A stretch of DNA of 64,000 bases. Source: JADKAV01 sp037045455. Its GTDB lineage: Bacteria; Actinomycetota; Actinomycetes; S36-B12; UBA10799. The DNA lies in contig JBAOIN010000009.1 in NCBI GenBank assembly GCA_037045455.1, forward strand, positions 124,001-188,000. The letters run 5' to 3'. Both the position numbers and the translations under genes were made by a program. The number at the start of each line of letters is the position of its first letter. Position 1 is the stretch's first letter. Below are positions 51,562 through 61,467 of this stretch, piece by piece. The notes below the pieces were generated by a model. The model was not told the origin of the DNA, did not search any database, and was given only the letters and a program-made list of their open reading frames with translations.

Positions 51562-52103
51562 TGGAGAGGGAAAGCGGCTACCTCGGGCTGGAGGGAAAGG
51601 TCCGCCCGATCGTGCAGGTCGGGGACCCGGTGTTGGCGACGCGGTGTGCGGAGGTCACGGCCTTCGACGACGACTTGACACAGTTGATCGCCGACATGTT
51701 CGCCAGTATGTACGCCGCCGACGGAGTGGGCCTAGCGGCCAACCAGATCGGGGTGGGCCTGCGGGTCTTCGTCTACGACTGCCACGACGCCGACGACCGC
51801 TGGTACCGGGGGGTCGTCGTGAACCCCGAGTTGGTGCTGCCCGAGGAGCGTCACCTCGACGAGGACGACGAGGGGTGCTTGAGCGTCAAGGGCCAGTTCA
51901 CCCCGCTGGCCCGGCCCGACTTCGCCACCGTGCGTGGAGTGGACCACGCCGGACAGCCCGTCGAGGTCAGCGGCGACGGGCTGATGGCGCGCTGCTTGCA
52001 GCACGAGTACGACCACCTGGAGGGCATGCTGTACATCGACCGACTGTCGGCGCGTAAGCGCAAGAAGGTGCTGAAGGCCTGGGAGGAGTCGCAGGCCGGC
52101 TAG
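51561..52103 (+). CDS. def: Peptide deformylase
   Basis: This iron/zinc enzyme removes the formyl group from the N-terminal Met of new proteins. The 180-aa product has all three motifs: GVGLAANQIG, EGCLSV and the metal-binding QHEYDHLEG. The start ATG overlaps the stop of the HerA-like gene, an unusual partner. Family A palindrome follows the stop. Confidence 0.96.
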   Translation: MERESGYLGLEGKVRPIVQVGDPVLATRCAEVTAFDDDLTQLIADMFASMYAADGVGLAANQIGVGLRVFVYDCHDADDRWYRGVVVNPELVLPEERHLDEDDEGCLSVKGQFTPLARPDFATVRGVDHAGQPVEVSGDGLMARCLQHEYDHLEGMLYIDRLSARKRKKVLKAWEESQAG

Positions 52104-52112
52104 CCGCGACCG

Positions 52113-52214
52113 CGGAACGGCCGATCGGTGAGCATTCCGGGCATCCGTGAGCACCACGGGCGGGCTTTTTGCGCCCAGAACGCTAACCGATGCCCAGAGT
52201 GCTAACGGATCGGG
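52113..52214. repeat. Dispersed palindromic repeat, family A, copy 2
   Basis: Arms 52128-52152 and 52182-52206 are imperfect inverted repeats that extend to CCGATC/GATCGG at the outside (52121-52126 and 52209-52214). Inside are CGGGCGGGC, TTTTT and GCGCCC, as in copy 1 at 7384-7462. It lies between the convergent def and multicopper oxidase genes. Confidence 0.82.
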
Positions 52215-52233
52215 GCCGCTGCCCGCCAACCCA

Positions 52234-53646
52234 TCACTCCAGCCGGTTGTGGTGATCCCCACCGATCAGAAACGGCGTGGTCACCCCTTCGTACATCAGG
52301 TGGGCCACCAATCCCTGGTTCACATGCGGCAGGTTGTGGCAGTGGTCGACCCAGATGCCGGGGTTGTCCGCCAGGAAGGCGAGCTCGTAACTCTGGCCGT
52401 CCTCGACGTTGAGCGAGTCGACCCACCACGGACTGCCGGTTGCGGGCACCCCATCGCGTGACAGCACCACCATGTGATGGCCATGAAGGTGCATGGGATG
52501 GACGTCGCCGCTGGAGTTGGTGATCCGGAACATGCCCACCTCGCCCTCGTGAATCACGAACATCGGCACGTCGGGGTACATGTGGCCGTTGATGGTCCAC
52601 CACATCCCGGGCCGGCCGTCCAGCAACCCGGGGCGGCGGTCGATGTCGTAGCGGTAGGTCCGGTCGGGATGTGCGGCGTCGAAGCCGATGTCCGCGGGTT
52701 CACCGTAGGTGAGCATGTCCACCTGCTCGGCAGGCGCGGGTTCGGTGGGCACTGGGTCCGGGCCGATCACAAGCGAAGCGCCGCCGCACTGCACCCGCGC
52801 GGGCGCGGTGACTTCGAGATCCGCCCGGCCACCAGCCGTTACCTCCACGGCCTTGTCGGACACCAGCTGTGGCTCGTTGACGTCATACCCGTCCACCGCT
52901 CGTACCCGGAACGCGCTGCCCGCGACCCATACCGGGATCGGCCCGTTGTCGGTGTTGATGACACGCACTCTCACGACGTCGCCGGGGGCAGCCGTGATCC
53001 GGGACTCACTCGCGCCGTTGATGGTCCGCACCCCGGCGTAGGTGTGCAACTGCGCGAGCACGGGCTCGATGTCGTCGTCACGCACGACCAATGCACCGAA
53101 CAGGCCGCGCACGATCTGCTCGTGCCCCAGTTGGTGCGAGTGGTACCAGTACGTCCCCACCTGATCGGCCACGAACCGGTAGAGGAAGTCCTCGCCGGCG
53201 CCGATCGCGTCCTGGGTAACACCCGCGACGCCATCCATCGCGTTGGGCACATCCACGCCGTGCCAGTGCAGAGCCACGCCGTCTGCGATGTTGTCGTTGT
53301 GCACCCGCACCTCGATCAGCTGCCCCTGCATCGCTTCGATGGTCGGCCCAGGGCTCACCCCATTCAGGGAGTAGCCGTCGATGACCCGGCCGTCAGCCAA
53401 TGTCACCGGCCCCTTGCGCGCGACCAACTCGACCCGCACATCGGCGGGACGGTCTGGGTCGGCGACGAGGTCCGCGACACTGACGGTGTCCGGGGAGTGC
53501 TCGTGCGCGACGAAACCGCCGGTGTCCACAACGCCCATGGACATGACGCTGTACGTGCCCGGCAGCCGGCTCGACCACCACACGCCGACCAGGGTCGCAA
53601 CGACCACCGCGCCCACGGCCGCTGCGGCGTACCGGCGCCACCTCAT
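52234..53646 (-). CDS. Multicopper oxidase
   Basis: The 470-aa protein has an N-terminal membrane anchor (AAAAVGAVVVATLVGVWW) and the four copper-binding segments in order: LHWHGVDVP, YWYHSHQLGHE, HPMHLHGHH and DHCHNLPHVNQGL. It should oxidise substrates or Cu(I)/metal ions outside the membrane with O2. No CopC-type gene is nearby. Its start overlaps the stop of the four-helix membrane protein (ATGA). Confidence 0.92.
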   Translation of the reverse strand: MRWRRYAAAAVGAVVVATLVGVWWSSRLPGTYSVMSMGVVDTGGFVAHEHSPDTVSVADLVADPDRPADVRVELVARKGPVTLADGRVIDGYSLNGVSPGPTIEAMQGQLIEVRVHNDNIADGVALHWHGVDVPNAMDGVAGVTQDAIGAGEDFLYRFVADQVGTYWYHSHQLGHEQIVRGLFGALVVRDDDIEPVLAQLHTYAGVRTINGASESRITAAPGDVVRVRVINTDNGPIPVWVAGSAFRVRAVDGYDVNEPQLVSDKAVEVTAGGRADLEVTAPARVQCGGASLVIGPDPVPTEPAPAEQVDMLTYGEPADIGFDAAHPDRTYRYDIDRRPGLLDGRPGMWWTINGHMYPDVPMFVIHEGEVGMFRITNSSGDVHPMHLHGHHMVVLSRDGVPATGSPWWVDSLNVEDGQSYELAFLADNPGIWVDHCHNLPHVNQGLVAHLMYEGVTTPFLIGGDHHNRLE

Positions 53647-54113
53647 CCGGTCTCAGCGACCACCGTCTGCTCGTCACGCATGTCGATGACAGCCTCGGCC
53701 CCGGCCAGCCTGCCCGCGTACACGGCACTGCCGAACAGCAGTAGGGCGTTGAGGCCGTGCAGGAAGCCCAGCGTCGCCATCCCGAACAGCCCGTAGCCGA
53801 GCACAACCTGCAGAACGACCAGCCCGAGCGTGATCAGCGCCCACTTCTTGGCCCCGGCGAAATGCACGCCGAAGGACACGCCGACCAGGATCAGCGCGAG
53901 CAGCGGAATGAGGAACGTGCCGCTCAAGGCGTGGATCATGAACCCGACGACTTCTGGGAATGGACTCTCGTCGGACTCCATCAGTCCCTTGTCCACGACG
54001 CCACCATCGTCGATGAACCCGATCATCCCAGCCACCGCGAAGACGATGAAGGCGGCTTGCAGGATCACTAAGACGCCGATTGCCCACGCCACGATTCGAT
54101 ATGCCAGACGCAT
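53643..54113 (-). CDS. Four-helix membrane protein coupled to multicopper oxidase
   Basis: This 156-aa protein has four hydrophobic segments (AIGVLVILQAAFIVFAVAGMIG, GTFLIPLLALILVGVSF, WALITLGLVVLQVVLGYGLFG, LNALLLFGSAVYAG). It has several His residues at membrane positions (GFMIHALSG, VHFAG, GFLHGLNA), a layout seen in small haem-binding or DUF6220-like proteins. It may pass electrons to, or assist, the oxidase. Assignment is by pattern only. Confidence 0.72.
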   Translation of the reverse strand: MRLAYRIVAWAIGVLVILQAAFIVFAVAGMIGFIDDGGVVDKGLMESDESPFPEVVGFMIHALSGTFLIPLLALILVGVSFGVHFAGAKKWALITLGLVVLQVVLGYGLFGMATLGFLHGLNALLLFGSAVYAGRLAGAEAVIDMRDEQTVVAETG

Positions 54114-54179
54114 TTGTGTGCCCTCTCCTCACTCGCACCGCAAGCGCAATGCGGGGTGGAGTGCCCGGCATTCGCGGAT

Positions 54180-55401
54180 CTAAACCAGCGGCAGGTCCGG
54201 GTTCGGTCGCAGCGTCACTTTGACGGCCTGCTCCTTGGGTCCAGCAGAGGCCGTGGTCAAACCCTGCTGCCACTCGTCCAGCCCGTACTGATGAGTGACC
54301 AGCGCATCCACGCGGTATGCGGGATCAGCCAGCCACTCGGCGACCTGCTCCATCGTGCGGCGGCCGCCCAGCGCAGGTTCCGGACCGGAGTTGATCGTTC
54401 CTTGCACGGTGAGTTCCCGGCTCCAGACCAGACTCCAGTCCACGCTCTGCTTGCCGGCCGCGCCAACCAGCACGAGCATGCCGCCGGGCCGCAGGATGTG
54501 CAGGCCCAGGTCGATGGTGTCGGGGTAGCCCACGCAGTCGAAGACGGCGTCCACGCCCTGCTCGAGGATCGGCACCTTGGTCATCCGCGGGCGCACCACT
54601 CGGCCACCGTCGGAATCGGCCAGCGCTTCCACGGCCGCCCCACCCGCGGGAAGGATCCGGGTGGCTCCCGCTTTGCGGGCATGCTCGGCGCCGAACTCCC
54701 CCGGGCTCACCACGGCGATATCGAGGTCCGGGTGCAACATGCGTAGCGCTGCGGTCACGAGCAGCCCGATCGTGCCCGGTCCGATCACCACCACCCGATC
54801 GCCCGTGCGTTTCCATTGCAACGCGGCGTGCAGGCCGATGGACGCAGGCTCTGCGAGCACTGCTCTCGTCGAGGCGACGTCACCGATCGGGATGCACTGT
54901 GACTCGTGGGCGACCAGCGACTCGCCCCAGCCCCCGCCCACCGCGTCGGAGAAGCCTTGGCCTGGCGCGTGGCAGCCGGTGACCCCGGCCTCGTCGAATC
55001 GTTCGCAGGCGTACGGCCGGCCTTCCCGGCAGGTTCGGCAGGGGCTGAAGCCACGGTGCACGCAGGACAGGATCGGGTCCAGCACGACCCGCTGCCCTTC
55101 CAGCGATCCCTCGGTCACGACCCCGACGAGCTCGTGACCGGGGATTGCCTTGGGTTCGGCGTAGAACGCGCTCATCACGAAGGAGGACTTCGCGTGCGCG
55201 AGTCCCACGTCGCTGCCGCAGATTCCGGCCAATTCAGGCTTGATCCGCACCCAGCCGTCGGCTTTGGGCAGCTGCGGTTCGGGCACGTCTGTAAGGCGCA
55301 TCAGACCCGCCAGGCCCCCAACCGGCGTCGTGCTTCACCTTCCCGGCAGCCGCAGTCCACAGGTAGCGCGGAGTGGACAGATCCGCAAGGACGGCCCGCA
55401 T
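54180..55401 (-). pseudogene. Zinc-type alcohol dehydrogenase (MDR), frameshifted near the N terminus
   Basis: From residue ~40 the protein is a complete medium-chain dehydrogenase. It has GICGSD (catalytic Zn Cys), IPGHELVGVV, a structural-Zn cluster CVHRGFSPCRTCREGRPYAC and VVVIGPGTIGLLVTAAL (NAD(P)-binding). The true start is ATG 55401 (MRAVLADLSTPRYLW). The first ~30 residues are in another frame because of an extra G in GGGGG (plus strand CCCCC 55315-55319); removing it gives DAGWGLAGLMRLTD. The substrate is unknown; the motif style is close to glucose-dehydrogenase-like MDRs. It overlaps the monooxygenase stop (TGATG). Confidence 0.85.
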
Positions 55402-56717
55402 CACAGGCCGATCCGGCTCAGCAGGCTGCGCTTGCCGCGGGCTTCCTTCATCGTGCGGATGTAGCGCCAGTAGTCGACCTGCATCGTGTGCCGCTCGGAG
55501 CGCAAGTAGCGCTTGCGCCATCTCCTTCTGATCGTGGTCGATCCATGCGCTGCATCGTCGTCGCGGTCCGGCATCGGCACGGCGCCGGTCGATGATGTCC
55601 CCGACCCACTCGGCCTGGTACTCGTAGAGCGGGATGCCGGAGCCGACGGTCTGGATGAAGCCCATGAAGCACAGACCGGGCAGGTCCGGCGGCACGACCC
55701 GCAGGTATAGCGGCATCCTGTTGTGCTCGGGGGTCGTAGACGCCGTCCAGGAAGGGCAGCGTGATGTCGTAGCCGGTGGCGTAGACGACGAGGTCGACGT
55801 CCTCGGTGCGTGCCGTCGACGAACTGCACCTTGTCGCCGTCGAACCGCGTCGATGTCGGGCTTCATGACGATGTCGCCGTGGCCGACCCGGTCGTAGAGC
55901 TCCGCGCGACACGGTCGGGATGGGCACCGAGCAGCCGGTGGTCGGGCTTGGGCAGGCCCGCGGTCCTGCGGCCGGCCGGTCGCCATCCGCACGATGGCCT
56001 CGTAGGCCAGCCGCTCGACGGGGAACGGGACGTAGGCCATGCATCGACGAGCTGAGCTGGTCGACGGGCTTGCCGAGCGCGTACTTGGGGATCACGTGCA
56101 CGCCGTGCCGGGTGGACAGGAACACGCGACTCGGCGGTGCGGCAGGCGTCGCAGGCGATGTCCATACCGGAGTTGCCGACGCCGATCACCAAGACCCGCT
56201 TGCCCGTGAAGACCGACAGGATCGCGGTAGTCGTGGGCGTGGAACGACTCGCCGGTGTACTCGCCGTCGAAGTGCGGAATCTTGGGGCTGGAGTGGTGGC
56301 CGTTGGCGACCAGCACGTGCTCGTAGTCGTTGCTCTGGCCGTCGCTGGTGGTCACCTCGCCAGTGGCCGTCGACCGGCTCGACCTTCTCGACCGCGGTGT
56401 TGAACGTGATGCGCTGCGCGCAACCCGAAGTGATCGGCGAAGTCCTCGAAGTACTGCGCGACTTGGTAGTAGGGCGGGTAGTCGGCCCAGTCCTCGGGCA
56501 TCGGGTAGCTCGGGTACTGCGGTGCGCGGGCGGCGAGGAGTTCAGGTGCAGCGAGTCTTGTAGGCCGCGGCTCCCCCGTTGTCGTTGTCGATCTGCCACA
56601 GGCCTCCCGACGTAGGAGCCCTTCTCGAACCAGTCGAAGTCGATGTTGCGGTCGGCGAGGGCCTTGCCCGGCGGCGAGTCCCGCCGCCCCGGCCCCGATC
56701 ACACAGGCGGTCTTCAT
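55401..56717 (-). pseudogene. Flavin-containing monooxygenase, many frameshifts
   Basis: Pieces in all three frames line up as one FMO-type protein of ~435 aa. They are MKTACVIGAGAAGLAA (FAD), WFEKGSYVGGLW-type, PSYPMPEDWADYPPYYQVAQYFEDFADHFGL, VLVANGHHSSPKIPHFDGEY, VLVIGVGNSGMDIACDA (NADP), YATGYDITLPFLDG and LCFMGFIQTVGSGIPLYEYQAEWVGDI. I count about ten frame changes over 1.3 kb. Those I could work out are mostly one extra base in GG or CC runs. All family motifs survive. The gene is either very recently inactivated or, more likely, poorly resolved in this assembly. Confidence 0.82.
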
Positions 56718-56863
56718 GGGCTCACGCGTACTTGCGCTGGCGCCTCGGAGTTGCGGATTCGTCACGTTCGGCGCAGATGATCAAGGTCCCTGTGCAGACA
56801 GCGCAAAGCGGGCCTCATCTGGTCCGGATTGGGCGCTTTCGCCTGTGGGCCCGACCGCTGAAC

Positions 56864-58036
56864 CTAATCGCTATCGCTGCCCTGACCCAAGCCACTTGCC
56901 ACGAAGGCCACAAGCAGCGCGAGCAGCACCCCGATCCCGAGGATGGGCAGGCCGAGCGCGCCATAGGCAACGACGGCCACAGCACATACGAGATATGCGA
57001 TCCACTGCCGCGCCGTGTCGCTGGCGTGCCGGTGCAGCGCCATCATGCAGATCACGTACACGGCCACAGGCACAGCCAGGGCCAGGGTCGACGTCCGCAA
57101 GCTGATCTGCGAATCGTCGGAAACCGCGTCCACCACAGCGGCGATCCCGGCGCCGGCGGCCGCGGCGGCCATGTAGATCACGTAGTGCCCGTAGCCCCAG
57201 AAGTACGCCGCGCGACTGGACCCCGCCTCGAAGTTGCCGCGGGCACGACTGACGAACTGGCCGGACGGCTCCGAGAAGTACAACCACCACATCGCGCACA
57301 CGATGCGCGACGCCGCCGAGCACCGTGGGGGCCACCGTCCCAGCCGGAGGTGCCGCCGTCGACACTGGCCGCTACCGCGAGCATCGTCGACAGGATCGAT
57401 TCGCCCAGCACGATGATCGTGAACGCGGCATAGCGGTCAGCGATGTGGTGCGGATGCCAGGTCGTCGGCTCGGCGTTCTCGCCCCACGCAGGCACGCACA
57501 GTTCACCAATCGCCAGCACCAGAAATGCGGGAACCTGCCAGCCCGCCGGCACGAACAGGAACCCCACCCACAGGACTTGCAGGGCAGTGATTCCGAACGC
57601 ATAGCGCAACGCGGTGACCCGTCGCGGCGGGTCGGAGCGCGCAGCCCACAGCCAGAGCGGAACCATCGCCAGCCGCATCACGACGTAGCCGAGGACCATG
57701 GCTGTGAAGTCATGGTCGTTGAACGCACGTGGGATCCCGGCCGCGATTATCAGGACACCCACGATCTGCACGAAGACCGCCAGCCGGATTCCGACCCCGT
57801 CGTTGTCGTATGCGCTGGCGAACCAGGTGTACCCCATCCAGGCCCACCAGATCCCGAAGAACACGATCGGGATAGCCGATCAGCGCCGTACGCAGGTGGT
57901 CCTCTGCGATTGCGTGGTGCAGTGCGGCGGCCGCCTGCGCCACGGCCACCACGAAACACAGGTCGAGGAACAGCTCCAGCGGCGACGAGGCCCGGTGGGA
58001 CTCAGTGGTCGAGCGGGGAGTCAGGGTGCCGGGCAT
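56864..58036 (-). pseudogene. Low temperature requirement protein A (LtrA), frameshifted
   Basis: This is a membrane protein with about ten segments. The N-terminal part (SSPLELFLDLCFVVAVAQAA) matches LtrA. The middle part (FFGIWWAWMGYTWFASAYDNDG, HIADRYAAFTIIVLGESI) and the end (MWWLYF, YFWGYGHYVIYMAAAAAGAG) are in different frames. Breaks lie near 57868 (an extra C in CCC; removal gives IGYPIVFFGIWW) and between ~57300 and 57350. Joined, it is ~390 aa, the usual length. The biochemical function of LtrA proteins is unknown. Confidence 0.85.
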
Positions 58037-58077
58037 GCTCGCCAAGGTACCGCCGAACGCCGATCGCGACGGAGTTG

Positions 58078-58168
58078 CGGATTCGGGCCATATGCGACCC
58101 CGATCCGTAGGTTTGTCGAAGCGCCCGGAACAAACGAATGGATTCGGGTGACATATGGCCCCGATCCG
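58078..58168. repeat. Family C repeat, double unit
   Basis: Two direct copies of a palindromic unit occur: GGATTCGGG-(N)-CATATG-(N)-CCCCGATCC at 58079-58106 and at 58140-58167. Between them AGGTTTGTC and GGAACAAACG form an inverted pair. A single related unit is at 19440-19475. It lies between ltrA and the VWA gene. Confidence 0.7.
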
Positions 58169-58178
58169 GGCGTTGTGC

Positions 58179-59348
58179 TCAGCGCCGGTCGGCGCACCCC
58201 GGTTGAGATGCGCCATCGCCTCGGTCAGCCCATCGGTGGTCAGCGGGAACATGTCGAAGCACCTCGCCCACCGCCTCGATGGTCGTACCGTCCCAGCGAC
58301 TCAGGGGCTCCGGATTGAGCCAGCAGGAATCCCGGAAATGGTCGGCCAGGAGGCGCAGCCAGTCGATGCCGGAAACCCGGCTGGCGTCGGTGGCCGACCA
58401 GGCCCCGGCCATGCCCAATTCGTACGGGGCCATGAATGCGTCACCGATCATGATGAGCTTGTAGTGCGGGCCGCATTCCCGCAGCAGGTCGTGGATCCAC
58501 ACCGGCTCCGTGAAGCGCTCGGTGCCGTAGACCTTGCCGTACGGGAGATTGTGGAAGTAGTACGTCCGCAGTTCCTTGAAGTGGGTCGCTTTCTTGGTCG
58601 CGCTGAACAACTGCTCCATCAACGTCGTGTAGGGGAACATCGAACCGCCCACGTCGGACATCAGGATCACGTGGGTGTTGGGCCGGCTGCGCGGCCGGGT
58701 CACGACTTCGATCTCGCCGGCGTTGCGCGCGGTCTCGTCGATGGTCGCTTCGATGTCGAGCTCGTCGTCGGCGCCTTCCCGCACGAACGCCCGCAGCCGC
58801 CGCAGCGCGATCTCCAGCTGCCTAATGTCCAGCGTGACGTCGGAGCGGTAGGGCCGGTACGAGCGCATGTCGGCGATGCGGATCGCCGCCCGGCCGCCGC
58901 CCGAAGATCCGGTACTCACTCCGGCGTCCGCTGTGCCGCCCTGCCCCAACGGCGACTTGCCCTGCGTCCCGATCCAGTACGGGCCGCCGTCGTGACGCTC
59001 GGTCTGCTCCCGCTTGCGCTGCTCAAACATCTCCAGCAGCTCGGCGAAATCCGGTTCAGCATCGGAACTCTCGGACAGCCGCGCCGACTGTTCGTCCAGC
59101 CACTCCCGCAGTTGCTCGGTGAGTTCGGTGTCCCAGTCAAGGTCCCCGTACTCGGCGAGGAACGCGCGATCGAACGCGTCGAGGTGCCCCTCGTGGTGGA
59201 TCAAAGTGGCCCGGGCCGTGTAGTAGAAACCCTGCACGGTGTGCTCGTGGACGCCGGCCTTGAGCGCCGCGGCGAGTGCAAGCGCCTCGGTCGGACCGAC
59301 CGGGACGTCCTGGTCCCGCAGCCGGTAGAGCAACCCGAGCGCGAACAT
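58179..59348 (-). CDS. VWA-domain protein (CoxE-like)
   Basis: This 389-aa protein pairs with the MoxR ATPase upstream (TGATG overlap). The N-terminal ~200 residues are helical and charged. The C-terminal VWA domain starts HVILMSDVGGSMFPY, a MIDAS motif with Gly in place of the first Ser (DxGxS). It continues with YFHNLPYGKVYG and KLIMIGDAFMAPYEL. MoxR-VWA pairs act as chaperones that insert metals or cofactors or remodel complexes. The last ~20 residues as read (LRHVPADHRWADRG) are probably off frame: dropping one C near 58257 gives FDMFPLTTDGLTEAMAHL, typical of the family. Confidence 0.87.
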   Translation of the reverse strand: MFALGLLYRLRDQDVPVGPTEALALAAALKAGVHEHTVQGFYYTARATLIHHEGHLDAFDRAFLAEYGDLDWDTELTEQLREWLDEQSARLSESSDAEPDFAELLEMFEQRKREQTERHDGGPYWIGTQGKSPLGQGGTADAGVSTGSSGGGRAAIRIADMRSYRPYRSDVTLDIRQLEIALRRLRAFVREGADDELDIEATIDETARNAGEIEVVTRPRSRPNTHVILMSDVGGSMFPYTTLMEQLFSATKKATHFKELRTYYFHNLPYGKVYGTERFTEPVWIHDLLRECGPHYKLIMIGDAFMAPYELGMAGAWSATDASRVSGIDWLRLLADHFRDSCWLNPEPLSRWDGTTIEAVGEVLRHVPADHRWADRGDGASQPGCADRR

Positions 59349-60166
59349 CAGACCCTGCGCCGGCTGACCTGGTTCAAATACGCGAGCATGTCCTGCTCCT
59401 TCTTGAGCAGCGTGCCGAGGAAGGGTGTCGTGGCCTCCAACTGAACGCTGGTGACGCCGGCGGTCTGCAGCATCGCGATCCAGTCCACGAGCTCGCTGGT
59501 GCTCGGTGGCTTGCGCACCCGGTCCATGCCACGGATGGCAAAGAACGCGGACAGCGACGAGTCCATGAGTCCTTGATCCAGACCGGGGTGGTGCACGTCC
59601 ACGATCCGCTGCATCAACTCGCGATCCGGGAAGTCGATGAAGTGGAAGATGCAGCGCCGTAGGAACGCATCCGGCAGTTCCTTCTCCGCGTTACTCGTGA
59701 TGATGACAACGGGTCGCTGCACTGCGGCAACCCGCTCGCCCGTCTCGGGGATGTCGAAGTACATCCGGTCGAGTTCGTTGAGCAGGTCGTTGGGGAACTC
59801 AATGTCGGCCTTGTCGATCTCGTCGATCAGCAGCACGACACGCTCGGGGGATTTGAAGGCCTGTCCGACGGGCCCGAGCTTGATGTACTCACGGATGTCG
59901 CGCACGTCGTGGTCACCGAACCGGGAGTCGTACAAGCGCTGCACGGTGTCGTAGTGGTACAGGCCTTCCTGGGCGCGCGTCGTGCTCTTGACGTTCCAGG
60001 TGATGAGGTCCATTTTCAGCGCTTCGGCTACGGCTTCGGCCAGCAGCGTCTTGCCGGTGCCGGGTTCACCGCGCACGACCAGCGGCTTCTCGAGCACCAG
60101 CGCACAGCGCACGGCTGCTTCCAGCGCGGGATTGGTCAAATAGCCTTGAGTGCCGCTGAATTCCAC
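59348..60166 (-). CDS. MoxR-family AAA ATPase
   Basis: This 272-aa AAA+ ATPase has Walker A VRGEPGTGKTLLAEAVAEAL (~residues 32-51), Walker B VVLLIDEIDKADIEFPNDLL and sensor-1 IITSNAEKELPDAFLRRC. It resembles CoxD/MoxR proteins that work with CoxE-type VWA partners. No carbon monoxide dehydrogenase genes are in view, so its client is unknown. GTG start at 60166. Confidence 0.92.
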   Translation of the reverse strand: MEFSGTQGYLTNPALEAAVRCALVLEKPLVVRGEPGTGKTLLAEAVAEALKMDLITWNVKSTTRAQEGLYHYDTVQRLYDSRFGDHDVRDIREYIKLGPVGQAFKSPERVVLLIDEIDKADIEFPNDLLNELDRMYFDIPETGERVAAVQRPVVIITSNAEKELPDAFLRRCIFHFIDFPDRELMQRIVDVHHPGLDQGLMDSSLSAFFAIRGMDRVRKPPSTSELVDWIAMLQTAGVTSVQLEATTPFLGTLLKKEQDMLAYLNQVSRRRV

Positions 60167-60175
60167 GGTTCGAGA

Positions 60176-60937
60176 CTACGGCAGCCCCTCGAAGACGTCG
60201 GTCAGTCCTTGCAGCCCCGGGGGCCACGCGACGACGTAGTGCTCCATCCCGACAGCCCGCTCCCAGTCGAGGCCGGGGCCCGCGCCCATCACGTGCTGCT
60301 GGCTGCGGTGCTCGCGCAGACCGGCGACCACCCGGTCGGCAACGTTCGAGACGTCCACGCTCATGCCGATGCTCTCGTCCGGCACGCCGCGTAGGTGGTA
60401 GATCGCCGAAGGATCCCAGGCCGGCTCGCCGCGCCGCGCCCGGGAGGCGTTCCAGCGATCGAAGACTGACTGCGGCATGGCGCCGTGCAGCAGCCGGTGA
60501 AAGCCCGGGCCCTCGCCGCGCAGCCGATGAAACGCGGCATCGGTTGCCGCGCCTACCGCGATGTGATCGGGGTGGCCGGTGATGCCGTCCGGGCCGAACG
60601 TCGCGACCACGTCGGGCCGCTCCTCACCGAGGATCTCGACCAGCCGGTCGCACAACTCCGGAGCCTGCTCAACCGCGCCGTCCTCGTACCCCAGCCATTC
60701 GTGCCGGTCCGGCACCCGACCGAGAGCCCGCCAGGCGTTCTCATCCTCCAGCCGCCTGATTGCTCCCAGCGTCTCCCGGGTTGCGGGGAATCCGGGGGCG
60801 ATGTCTCCGGCGGCACCATCGGTGGCGTGGATCAGAACGAAACGCACCCCAGGGTCGGCCGCGTGCAACGCCACCGTGCCGGCGACGCCGTAGGCATCAT
60901 CGTCGGGGTGGGCCACGATCAGCGCCAAGGTCCTCAT
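60176..60937 (-). CDS. PIG-L family deacetylase
   Basis: This 253-aa protein has the zinc-binding motif AHPDDDAYG near the N terminus and the second ligand HPDH (GITGHPDHIAVG). These typify N-acetylglucosaminyl deacetylases including MshB/Mca of mycothiol metabolism. The exact substrate cannot be told. ATG 60937 (MRTLALIVAHPDDD) with GGGG upstream is the start. Confidence 0.88.
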   Translation of the reverse strand: MRTLALIVAHPDDDAYGVAGTVALHAADPGVRFVLIHATDGAAGDIAPGFPATRETLGAIRRLEDENAWRALGRVPDRHEWLGYEDGAVEQAPELCDRLVEILGEERPDVVATFGPDGITGHPDHIAVGAATDAAFHRLRGEGPGFHRLLHGAMPQSVFDRWNASRARRGEPAWDPSAIYHLRGVPDESIGMSVDVSNVADRVVAGLREHRSQQHVMGAGPGLDWERAVGMEHYVVAWPPGLQGLTDVFEGLP

Positions 60938-60980
60938 TTGGTGTTCCCCTTCGCGACGAGCAGACCACCAGACTGCACCC

Positions 60981-61451
60981 ATGAGCGACTACGACGTCAT
61001 CGAGCGTTCGGCCGTCATCGATGCCGAACCCTCCCGCATCCTGCCGCTGCTGACCGACCTCCGGGCATGGCAACAGTGGTCGCCGTGGGAAGGTCTGGAC
61101 CCGGAATTGCGGCGCACTTACACAGGCGCCAGAGACCGGTCCCGGCGCCCGATACGAGTGGTCGGGCAACCGCAAGGCCGGCGCGGGAACCATGCAGATC
61201 ACCGACGTCGAGCGACACGCTCGGTGGACATCGACCTCGCGTTCACGCGCCCTTTCAAGTCGCAGAGCAAGGTGCGCTTCGACCTGACGCCGCAGCTGAC
61301 GCCGGCACGACCGTGGCCTGGGTCGATGCGCAGCTCCAGCGCACGCTGATGACCCGCGTCTTCGGGGTGTTCGTGAACCTGGACAAGGTGCTCGGCCAGC
61401 GACCTGGAGAAGGGCCTCGCGCAACTGCAGGAAGCGGCACAGGCTGCCTGA
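60981..61451 (+). pseudogene. SRPBCC (polyketide cyclase/START-like) protein, frameshifted
   Basis: The start MSDYDVIERSAVIDAEPSRILPLLTDLRAWQQWSPWEGLDP is typical of SRPBCC ligand-binding proteins. The following YEWSGNRKAGAGTMQITDVE, VDIDLAFTRPFKSQSKVRFDL, AWVDAQLQRTLMTRVFGVFVNLDKVLG and EKGLAQLQEAAQAA occur in other frames. Breaks lie near 61140, 61200-61215, 61295 and 61405, all in G/C runs. Joined, it is ~155 aa, the expected size. Confidence 0.78.
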
Positions 61452-61467
61452 CGCCTAGACTCGCGCC

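Noticed and set aside
58179..60166. A carbon monoxide dehydrogenase locus
   Set aside because: The MoxR-VWA pair resembles CoxD/CoxE, but no coxL, coxM or coxS genes are present.
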